Shown one piece after another: positions 25,801-37,800 of a DNA stretch of 64,000 bases. The translations under genes and the position numbers were made by a program. Positions within the stretch are counted from its first letter, which is position 1, and the number at the start of each line of letters is the position of its first letter. This stretch comes from Pseudomonadota bacterium (GTDB taxonomy: Bacteria; Verrucomicrobiota; Verrucomicrobiia; Limisphaerales; SXTU01), in assembly GCA_009924135.1 (NCBI GenBank), contig RFSE01000012.1, positions 1-64,000 on the forward strand, in the 5' to 3' direction. The notes beneath the pieces are model-generated. The model did no database searches and was not told the origin of the DNA. It saw only the letters and a list, made by a program, of their open reading frames with translations.

Positions 25801-28800
25801 ATGACCGCCTGACCAATTCGCTGGTGCTCAACAATGCCCAGCAGCCCGCCACCGCGACGCTGACCATCATTGACAACGACGTGTACGTGCAGTTCTCGAC
25901 GAATGCGTTCGGTGTAATGGAGAATGGTGGCAGCGCGCTGATCACGGCGATCCGCTTCGGTGTGACCAACACCGCGGTGAGCGTGAACTACGCGACGGCC
26001 AACGGCACCAATGCTTCTCCCGCTTTGGATGGCATCCACTACACCGGCCAGAGCGGCGTGTTGACCTTTGCGCCGGGCGTGACGACCCAGACCTTCCTCG
26101 TGCCGATCATTGACGACGTGGTGACGAACGTAAACCGGACGGTGAATCTTTCGCTCACGCCGGCGACGCAGTTCTACTTCAATGACTTTGAAAGCAGCTT
26201 CGGTTCCGAGTGGACGCTGCAGCCCACCGTTGGACCGGGAAATCCGGTCAACAGCCTGGTCACCAGCGTGACGCCCAGGGGTACCCGGCAATTCCTCGGT
26301 GAGTTGGCCAATAACGCCGCGATTCTCACCCTGACCAATCTGCCGACCCATACCAACCTCACGGTGACGTTCGACTTCTACATGATTCGTTCCTGGGATG
26401 GAAACCTGAGTGGCAACCTTGGTCCCGATGTCTTCGACCTGAGTGTGCTGGGCGTAACCAATCTGTTGCATACTTCATTCTGTTACGTCGGCAACCCGAG
26501 TTCGACCAACCAAAGCTATCCCGGCACCTATCCGAGTGGCAGTTACGCTCCGGGAACCGGGGCGTCTGAAGTCGCTACCCTCGGTTTCCTGTACACCAAT
26601 GGTTCTACAGTGGATCTGGCCGATGCGGTGTATCACCTGACTTACACCTTCCCGCATGTGGCCAGCTCGGTGGTGATCCGGTTTGCGGCCACGAACTTGC
26701 AGGACGGGGTCAATGAGGCTTGGGGCTTGGACAACGTTTCCGTGCTCGGCGGCGGGACGCAGTTGAGCGCGCCGGTGCCGAATAATTTGTATTTGGGCAC
26801 CAACAGCTTCGCCGTACTGACGATCACGAATGACGACCTGGTGGACATCATTGCCGGCACGGTAGATCAGACGCTTCAGCTCCCGCTCGGGGCCAATGGT
26901 CCGGTCTTGGCGTCCTTGGTGGATCCCAGTGGTCGTTTGGTGGTGGGTGGTGATTTCACCACGCTCAACGGGGCCAGCGCGGTGCGGGTGGCCCGGTTGA
27001 ATGCGGATGGTACGGTGGATAACACCTTCACTCCGGGCCTAGGGGCCAACGGGGCGGTGTATGCCATGGCCCAACAGCCATTTTATACCAACGCCGTGGT
27101 AATCGGTGGTGCGTTCACCACAGTGAACGGGGTCAGCCAGAGCTACCTCGCCCGCCTCTTCTCGACCGGCCAAATGGATCCGACCTTCCGCGGCGGGGTG
27201 GGCCCGAATGGGATTGTGCGCGCACTGGCAGTGGACGCCACCGGCAATACCTTGGTAGCCGGTGATTTCACCACGATGGAGGGCTTGAGCTACAACCATA
27301 TCGCCCGGGTGGACACGAACGGCAACCTCGACGCGACGTTCAACATCGGCACCGGCGCGAACGGCGCCATCCGTGCGGTCGCGGTGCAGCCGAACGGGCA
27401 GATCCTGATTGGCGGCGATTTCACCACCTTCAACGGCTTGAGCCTCGCCCGGATTGCACGGCTGAATGCCGACGGCTCGGTGGATTCACTCTTCACACCC
27501 GGCTTGGGTGCGGACGCCTCGGTCAATGCACTGGCCTTGCAGACCAACGGCGCGATTGTGGTTGGCGGTTCATTCCTGACTTTCAACGGGCTGACCCGCA
27601 ATGGCATCGCGCAATTGACCACGAATGGCGTGCTGGATGCCACGTTCAACGCCGGCACGGGAGCTGGTGGCGGCCCGGTGCAGGCCTTGTCCGTGTCCAC
27701 CACCGGCCAGATCCTGGTGGGAGGATCGTTCACCAACCTGAATGGTTACGCGATGAGCCGTGCCGCGCGCTTGAACGTGGACGGATCTGTGGATACGACT
27801 TTTAACGCGGTGGTGGGTGTGACGAATGTTTATACGGTGAAAGTGATTCAGCCGGTCATCTCAGTCCCGGCGGCGGGCAAGGGTAACGGTGGCGAAGACC
27901 GCCGCTCGGTGGACACCGGGGTTAACCAGGGCACGATCCATGTGGACTATAGCTTCGGCCAAAATCCGAATGACCTGCGCATTTACTATGATGGCGTGTT
28001 GATCTTCGACACGGGCAATGTTTCGACTGGCACCGGCGGTGGCGCGAAGCCCTACGGGCCGTTCAACACAATCGACATTCCCTATGGACCCGGGTTGGGG
28101 ACTACGGTGGAGTTTGTGATTGATGAGGGGAAGGCGAATGGTTCGTTGTGGTATTACTTTGCCACCATTACGCCCGCCACCTTGCCCAAGGTGGCCATCG
28201 GTGGTGATTTTACATCCGTCAGCGGCGCGGTGCGTGACCGTTTGGCCCGGCTTAACACGGACGGTTCGCTGGACACGACCTTTGGTGTCAACACGACCGC
28301 CAAGGACGTCCAGGCGCTGGCCATCTATACCAACACGGCCCTGCCCACCATGCTTGGCAAGTTGATGGTGGGGGGCGACTTCACCGTACTCGAGGGGGTG
28401 GCCGTCAACTATCTGACCCGCCTGAATGTGGACGGCACGGTGGATCTCGGTTTCAGCACCGGCTTTGGCCTGAATGCCCGGGTCAACGGACTGGCGGTGC
28501 AGCCGGATGGCAAAGTGCTCGCGGTCGGTGACTTCAATACCGTGAACGATTCCAGCCGGAACGGGCTGGCCCGCTTCAACGTGGATGGCTCGTTGGACAC
28601 ATCCTTCGATCCCGGCACAGGGGCGGACAACTCCGTGCTGGCGGTGGCCTTGCAGCCCAATGGCCTGAGCATTGTCGGTGGTCAGTTCACGGTGTTGAAC
28701 TCGACGCCGCGCAACTCGATTGCCCGCTTGAATGTCGATGGTACCGTGGACGGCTCGTTCAATCCCGGCACCGGGGCCAATGGTGCGGTACGTGCGGTGG

Positions 28801-31800
28801 CCATTCAGAGCGACGGCAAGGTGCTGATTGGCGGTGACTTCACGGTGGTCGCCGGTGTGGCGCGGAATCATATCGCCCGGCTGCTGACCAACGGCGCCGT
28901 GGATTTGACCTTCACCTCCGGGACCGGGCCGGACAACACGGTGAATGCGATTGCGATTACGGCCAGCGGCAAGGTGCTTGTCGGCGGTGCTTTCGTGAAC
29001 GTCAACGGGACCAACCGGAACCGGATTGCGCAGTTGAATACCGATGGTTCGCTTGATCTGGGATTCAATCCGCAGGCGGGGATGGATGACTATGTCGGGA
29101 CCATTGCCCTGCAGGCGGACGGCCAGATCGTGGTCGGCGGCGGCTTCACGACGGTCAATGGCGTGGGCCGGGCCCGGGTGGCCCGTTTGAATGCCAATGG
29201 CACCTTGGACCCGAACATCAACTTCGGCACCGGCGCGGACAGCCCGGTGAGCGCGGCTCTCATCCAGACCTTTGATGACCGGCTCGTGCTGGGCGGTTCG
29301 TTTACCAACTTCAACGGGGTGGCGTCCGATCATCTGGTGCGCCTGATCGGCCGTACCAACAGCGGGTCCGGCACGCTGGCGTTTAGTTCCAGCAGCTACA
29401 CGGTGGCGGAGAGCGGGCCGACGGTGACCGTGACGGTGAACCGTTTGAACGGGTTGAGTGGGACTTTGGATTACGTGCTGACCAATGCCAATGCCGCCCT
29501 CGGCTCGGCGGTGCAGGGGACGATTATCGGTGGGGTTACCAACGGCAATTACCTTTTGCCCTTGACGAACCTCACGTTCGTGGCCGGCCAGAGCACGATG
29601 GACCTGATCATCGGAATCGTGGATGACAACGCCAATAATACCAATCGCGTGGCGAGCTTGCTGTTGAAAGACAAGAACAGCACGAATACGGCCACCGCTA
29701 CCCTGACCATTGTGGACAATGATGCGGTTCCGAACTTTAGCTTGGCCGGCTACTCGGTTACCGAGACCGGCGGCGGGGCGACGATCACCGTGAACCGCTT
29801 GGGCGGCACGGCCAACGCCTATTCCGTGCAGTTTGCCACGTCCAACAACACGGCGGCGGCGGGCATCAACTACACCGCGACCAACGGGACGTTGAGCTGG
29901 GCGGACGGTGACGTGACCGCCAAGACCTTCCTGGTGCCGGTGACGCACAGCCTGCTCACCAACGGCAACCTCTTCGTGAACCTCTCGCTCTTCGGCGCGA
30001 CGAATACGACCTTGGGTACCGCCGTGACCAACTGGCCCGGCCTGACTAATGCGCTGCTGACCATCATCGACGCGGAATCGGCGCCGGGCCGCATCGGCTT
30101 CACCAGTGCGGCTTACTCCGTGCAGGAGAGCGTCAGCTCGGTGACCATCACGGTCAACCGCACCAACGGCAGCAGCGGGGCGGTGTCCGTGGGTTACTCC
30201 ACGGCTGCGGGCGGCTCGGCGGTGGCGGGCTCCAATTATGTGAACGCCGCCGGCACCTTGACCTGGCCCAACGGCGACAATTCGCCGCGCACGTTTACGG
30301 TGCCCATCCTTGACAACCGGATCAGTGACGGGAACAAGACCGTCCTACTCCAGTTGAGCGGCTTCACCGGCGGTGCGACCCCGGGCATTGCCACGGCGAC
30401 CCTCACGATTGTGGATGACGAGAGCGTCGTGGGCTTCAGCGCCAGCAGCTACAGCGTGGCGGAAAACGCGGGCACGGCCACCATCACCCTCCTCCGCAGC
30501 GGGGCGACGAATCTGCCGGTGACGGTGACCTTTGCCACGGCCAACGGAACCGCTGTCGCCGGGACGGATTACACAGGCCAGAACAATACCGTGACCTTCG
30601 CTCCCGGCCAGGTCACCCAGAATTTGTTGGTGAGCATCACCGACAACTTGCCGTCGAACGTGGACCGTACGGTGCTGTTGAACCTGACCGGGGCGAATTC
30701 ACCGGCCAATCCCGTGGTGCTGGATGGCACGCTGCGGGCGACGAACGCGACGCTGACGATCGTGGACAACGACGTGTATGTGCAGTTCACGACGAACGCG
30801 TACACGGTGGCGGAGAATGCCGGGAGCAAGACCATCACGGTGGTGCGCTCGGGCGTGACCAACACGACCGTGAGCGTGAACTATGCGACCACCAACGGGA
30901 CGGCGCTGGATGGGTTGAACTACACCGGCCAGAGCGGCGTGCTGACCTTCGCGCCGGGCGTGACGTCGCAGACGTTCACGGTGCCGATCATTGACGACCT
31001 GATCGTCAACGCCGACCGGACGGTGAACCTCTCGCTCACACCGGCGACGCAGTTCTACTTCAATGACTTTGAGAGTGGGGCAGTGGGTTCGGAGTGGAGC
31101 AGGAGCAAACTCGATGTGACGCCGCGTGGTGCAAGGCACTTCCTTGGGCAGTTCTTTACAAACGACAGCGTGAGTTTGTCGCTTACCAATCTTCCTAATC
31201 ACACGAATCTGACAGTTTCGTTTGATCTTTATGTCATTGGCTCCTGGGATGGTAACATTAGTTCGTTGACTGGTCCGGACATCTTTGACCTGACCGTGGT
31301 GGGTATAACCAATTTGTTGCACACCACGTTTGGAAACTTTGCGGTCCAAGCATATCCTGGTACCTATCCTTCGTCGAGTAACCCTTGGGGAACGGGTGCA
31401 AGCGAAGTCAGCGATCTCGGATATTTTGCATCGACTGGTCCCGGTGGTCAATCCATAGACTCCGTATATCGCCTGACCTTTACTTTCCCGCATAGTGGGC
31501 AGGGGGTTACGTTGCAGTTCTCGAGCGCCTTGCTTGATCTTCAGCCGGATGCTGAAAGCTGGGGCCTGGACAACGTCTCTGTGGTCGGTGGCGGGACGCA
31601 GTTGGGTGCCCCGGTGCCGAACAACCTGTATCTGGGCAGCTTCAGCAACGCGGTGCTGACCATCACGGATAACGAGACCACCAACCTCGTGGCGGGTACG
31701 GCGGACCCGCTCTTCAGCCGGGGCTTCGGGGCCGATGGCCCGGTGTACGCGCTGGCCTTCACCTCCACCAACGCGGTGATGGTGGGCGGCAGCTTTACGA

Positions 31801-34800
31801 ACCTGAACTCGGCGCGGGTGCCGGGCCTGGCGCGGGTCTTTACCAATGGCTTGGTGGACTCAACTTTCAACCCCGGTACCGGCCCGAATGGCGCGGTGTA
31901 CGCGTTGGGAGGGCAGCCGCTCTATTCCAATGCCGTAGTGATCGGTGGTGCGTTCACTAGCTACAACGGCACGAGCCGCAGCTACTTCGCCCGGGTATTC
32001 CCGGATGGCACGCTGGATCCGACTTATGTGCCGGGCACCGGCCCGAACGCGCCGGTGCGCGCGCTGGCCGTGCAGGGTGACAACTCGGTGCTGGTCGGCG
32101 GAGATTTCACCACCGTCAACGGCCAGTCCTACAACCACCTCGTCCTGGTCGATACCAACGGCAACGTGGATTCGACGTTTAACATTGGCACCGGGGCGAA
32201 CGGCACCATCCGCGCAATCGCAGTGCAGACCGACGGCAGCATCCTCGTCGGCGGTGACTTCACCACGTTCAACGGCCTGAGCCTGCCCCGGATCGCCCGG
32301 TTGAATTCGGACGGCTCGATTGACAGCAACTTCCATCCCGGCCTGGGCGCGGATGCGAGCGTGACCTCGATCCAGGTGCAGACCAACGGGGCCATCCTGG
32401 TGGGTGGCAGCTTCACGACTTTCGGCGGGTTCACGTTCAACGGGATTACCCGGCTCAACCCTGATGGGTCGCTGGATGTCACGTTCAACGCGGGTTTGGG
32501 TGCGCTCGGCGGCGGGGTGACTGCCGTGGCGCTGCTCAATAATGCACAGGTGGTGTTGGCCGGTACCTTCACGAACGTGAACGGTTTTGCCCGCAGCGGC
32601 TACGCGCGGTTGAATGGCGACGGCTCCGTGGACACGGGGTTCAATCCGGGCGCCGGCGCTTCGAACGTATATGCCATGGTCTCGTCATTGCCGGCGGTCG
32701 TGGTGCCGCCGGTGCTGTCCAATGGCAGCACCAACGAGTCCGTCCAGACGATCGATTCACAGGCGACCAGCGGCACGCTGACGGTGAACTTCAGCACGGG
32801 CAAGGCACCTGACACCCTGAGCGTTTATTACAACGGCGTACGGTTGCTCTACACCGGCTATGTTCAGTCCACGACTACGAGCGGAGCGAAGGCTACCGGT
32901 CCGTTCCTCACCTACGTGGTCCCCTACGGCCCCGGACCTTCGACCTTGGTCACAGTCATCATCAATGAAGGTGGCAATACGAATAGCGGCAGTGGCGACA
33001 AATGGTATTACAACACGAGTCTCTCGCCGAATGTGAAGCCGACGACGGTCATTGGTGGTGATTTCGCCAGCACTGGCGGGCTGCCGCAGGCGCGTCTGGC
33101 GTTCATCCGGGATGACGGCTCGGCGGACCCGCTCTCGGGTGTCGGCACGCTGCCACGCTCGGTGTTGGCACTGGGTACTTACGTCAACAGCGCGGTGCCG
33201 TCCCAGTTGGGCAAGCTGGTGGTCGGTGGCAATTTCACCTCGCTGGGCGGCGTGGCGGTGGGGAATGTGGCCCGGTTGAACCTGGATGGGACCGTGGACC
33301 TGAGCTTCAGCCCCGGTGCCGGTGCCAGTGGCCCGATCAATGCGCTGGTAGTGCAGGCCGACGGCAAGGTCGTTCTGGGCGGCGCGTTCAACACCTACAA
33401 CGGCGTGGGCCGGACGAACCTGACGCGGGTGAACACGGACGGCACGTTGGATACGGGCTACAACTCGTTCGCCGGGGCCAACAGCCCGGTGCTGGCGTTG
33501 GCGTTGCAGCCGGACGGCAAAGTCGTGGCGGGCGGCGAATTCAACCTCGTGAACACAACGCTGCGCAACTTCGTGGCGCGGCTGAACACGGACGGTACGT
33601 TGGACAGCGGGTTCAACCCGGGCACCGGTGCGGATGCACGGGTGCGGGCGGTGGCGGTTGATGGAAACACCAATGTGCTGATCGGCGGCGACTTCACCGT
33701 CGTGAGCGGGACGACGCGCGGGCATTTGGCGCGGTTGAAACCCAACGGCACCTTGGACCTTTCTTTTGCGAACAACCTGAGCGGCGCTGACAACTCGGTG
33801 AATGCGATTGCCCTGACCTCCGCCGGCGAGGTGGTCATCGGCGGTGCCTTCACCTTCGTGAACGGCACATCCCGAAACAGGATTGCGCTGTTGGCGGGGG
33901 ACGGTTCCTTGGACAGCACCTTCAACCCCTTAACCGGCATGGACAGCTTCGTGTCCGCACTGGCGGTGCAGGCCGATGGGTTGATCGTGGCGGGCGGCGG
34001 CTTCACCAGCGTCAACAATCTGACCCGCGGCCATGTGGCGCGCCTCAATCCGGATGGGACCCTGGATGCCGGCATCAATTTGGGCACGGGTACGGAGGAT
34101 GCGGTGAACGCGGTCCTCGTGGAAACGTACGATGACCGGCTGGTGCTGGGTGGTCAGTTCACGAACTACAACGGGACGATCGTGGACCACGTGGTGCGGG
34201 TGAACGGACGAAACAATACGGGCTCCGGCACGCTGGCCTTTGCGGCCGGCAGCTACACCGTGAGCGAGAGCGGTCCGACGCTGACGGTGACGGTGAACCG
34301 GTTGGGCGGATTGAATGGGCAGTTGGATTACTTGCTCACCAATGCCAATGCCTCCGTCGGAGCGGCGGTGCAGGGGACGATTATCAATGGTGTCACCAAC
34401 GGCAATTACCTCCTGCCCCTGACGAACCTTACGTTCGTGGCCGGCCAGAACACGACCAATCTCGTCATCGGCATTGTGGATGATAACACCAACAACACCA
34501 ACCGCGTGGCCATCTTGCTGCTGAAAGACAAGAACAGCGCCAATACGGCCACGGCCACCTTGACCATCGTGGACAACGATTCGAACCCGAATTTCAGCCT
34601 GGCCAGTTACACGGTCTCGGAAGGGGGCGGCAGCGCCACCATCACGGTGAACCGCCTCGGCGGCAGTGCGGATGCCTACACGGTGCAATATGCGTCGACG
34701 AACATCACGGCGGCGGCGGGCGTGAACTACACGGCGGTGGGCGGGACGCTGGGCTGGGCGGATGGGGATGTGACGGCTAAGACCTTCCTCGTACCGGTCA

Positions 34801-37800
34801 CGCACAGCCTGCTGACCAACGGCAACCTCACGGTTTCCCTGTCCTTGTTCAACGCGACGAACACGACGCTGGGCAGCGGGGTTACGCTGACCGGCCAGAC
34901 GAATGCGACACTGACGATTGTGGACATTGAGTCCGCCCCCGGCCAGATCGGGTTCCTCAGCACGAACTTCAACGTGATGGAAAACAGCAACGCTGCGGTC
35001 ATCACGGTGATCCGCACCAATGGCAGCAGCGGCGCGATGTCGGTGAACTATTCCACGGCAGACCTGCTGGCGACCAACTTGGTGCACTACACGAATGCCA
35101 GCGGCACTTTCAACTGGAACAATGGGGACAACTCCGCCCGCACGTTCCTGGTGCCGGTGCGGGACGATTTTGGGACCAACCAGAACCGGACGGTGAGCCT
35201 GCGGTTGAGCGGCTTCGTGGGCGGCGCCACGCCGGGCATCACCAATGCGACGCTGACGATCGTGGACAACGACAGCCTGGTCGGTTTCAGCGCGACGAAC
35301 TACACGGTGCTGGAGAATGCCACCAATGCGACCGTCACCATCCTGCGCAGCGGCGCCACGACGCTCCCGGTGACCATCAACTTCACGGCGACCGCCGGCA
35401 CGGCGGCCAGTGGCGATTTCACAAACACCTACACGTCCATTACGTTCGCCCCCGGCGTGATCAGCACGAACCTGTCGATCGGCATCACTGACAACACGAA
35501 TGTGAACGCCGACCTGACGGTGCTCCTGGGCATGAGTGTCGTGGTCACGAATTCGCCGACCAACGCCGTGGTGTTCAATCCCGCCTCGCTGCCCACCGTC
35601 GCGGTGCTGACGATCGTGGATAATGACACGCATCTTGACTTCAGCTCGGCGACCTACTCCATCGCCGAGAACGCCACCAACCTGCTGGTCACGGTGGTGC
35701 GCTCGGGTGTCTCCAACACCTTGGTGACGGTGGACTTTGCCACGACGAACAACACGGCTGTCGCGGGCCTGCATTATCTCGGGACCAACGGGACGTTGAC
35801 CTTCACCAACGGGGTGACGAATCAGACCTTCCTGGTGCCCATCATCGACAACACGGTCCTGAACCTTTCGGCCCGGACGTTCAACCTCCTGTTGAGCAAT
35901 GTCGTGGGTCCGCAGGGCGGGACATCTGATACGCGCCTGGGCAGTGTGACCAACTCGTTGGTGACGATTGTTGATGACGAAAGCACGGGTGCTGTGGCGG
36001 GCAGTGTTGATGCCGGTTTGACCAGCGCATTTGGTGGCGGCCCGGTGTTTGCCCTGGGCATCGGAGCCAACCCGGCGTTCCCCAATGTCGTGGGCAAGCT
36101 CGTCGTGGGCGGTGACTTCACCAACTTCAACGGGGTGGCGCAGAACCGGCTGGCGCGGTTGAACCTGGATGGGACGCTGGATGCAACCTTCAACGTGGGG
36201 GTGGGTCTGCCGGGCACGGTCCGGGCCTTGGTGGTGGCCGCTGATGGCTCGGTCTATGTGGCGGGGAACTTGAACACTGTTTCTCAATTCATTGGGAACA
36301 TCACCCGCTTGGATTCGACCGGTGCCGTGGATCTCAGTTTCAATAGCGGACGGTTCCTCACCGACAACCCGGTGTTGGCGCTCGCCGTGCAGGCGGATGG
36401 GAAGCTGGTGGTGGGTGGCCAGTTTACCACGCTGATGAGCGTCCAGCAGGCTTTCATCGGACGCCTTAACGCTGATGGCTCGATGGACAACACGTTCAAC
36501 GTAGGCGCCGGTCCCGACGCGCCGGTGCGGGCCGTGCAGGTGCTGCCGGATGGCAGCGTGATCATCGGCGGCGACTTCACGACGGTGAACGGTGTGGTCA
36601 GCCCGCGGTTGGCGCGCCTGAGCACCAACGGAACGGTGGACGCCACGTTCGCTGCGAACCTTACCGGTGGCATGGACGGTCCGGTGTTTGGTCTGGCGCT
36701 GCAGAATGGCACCAACCTCGTGGTGGCCGGCCAGTTCACCCGGGCGGGCAACGGCACCCATCTGAATCTGGCCAGAGTGGCCCTGAACGGAAGGGTGGAT
36801 CCGAACTTTACGGCCTCTGTCAGCGATTATGTCAACAAGGTGACAGCCCAGGCTGATGGCAAGGTGATCCTTGGTGGCGGGTTTACGTCGGTGAACGGAC
36901 TGGCCCGCAGCCGCGTCGCCCGGCTTAATGTGGATGGCACGCTCGACGCCAACATTAACTTCGGTACCGGAGCGGACGCGGATGTGGAAGCCGTGCTGGT
37001 GCAGCCGGATGACGGTCGGATTGTTCTGGGCGGCCAGTTCCGGAATTTCAATGGCGTGCCGCATGCCGGCCTGGTGCGGCTCAATGGACGCGACAGCACG
37101 GACGGTGGCACGCTGGCCTTCAGCCAGGCAAATTATGCGGTGGCCGAAAGCGGACCGTCCGTCGCGATTACCATCACCCGTTCCGGAGGTTTGAACGGAA
37201 GCTTGACTGTGACGAATACCTCCGCCGACGGGACGGCGACGAACGCGTTACACTATGGCGCGGTGAGCAATGTCTTCATCTTCGCCAACGGTCAGGCGAG
37301 CACGACTTTCACCGTGCCGATCAACGACAGCGATGCCAGTCCCAATACCAACCGGACGTTCCAGCTCAATTTGGCGGCGGCCACCGGGGTGCTCGGGAGC
37401 CCGGCCAGCGCCACGGTCACGATTGTGGATAATGATGCCAATCCGAACTTCAGCGTCGCCAACTTCAATGCCACCGAGCTGTCTGGCAGTGCGGTCATCA
37501 CCGTGAACCGCCTGGGCGGCAGTGCCAACGCCTACACCGTCCAGTATGCGACTGCCGACAACACGGCCGTGGCAGGGGTCAACTACCTGACGACCAGCGG
37601 CACGCTCGCCTGGGCCGATGGCGATGTGGTACCGAAGACCTTCACGGTTCCGGTCATCCACAGCCTGCTCACCAATGGCAACCTGTTTGTCGCGCTGTCG
37701 CTGTTCAATGCAACCAATACTACGCTGGGTTCCAGTACGGTCATGAGCGGCCAGACCAACGCACAGTTGACCATCATTGATGCGGAGACGGGCCCGGGCC

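Noticed and set aside
33930-37064. 1,044-aa minus-strand ORF, and other long antisense ORFs (5196-7523, 24432-26471, 27861-29948)
   Set aside because: They lie wholly within the plus-strand repeat gene, recur at equivalent repeat positions, and translate to Arg/His/Gly-rich sequence with no domain pattern. They are a by-product of GC-rich, low-complexity Gly/Thr/Asn coding.
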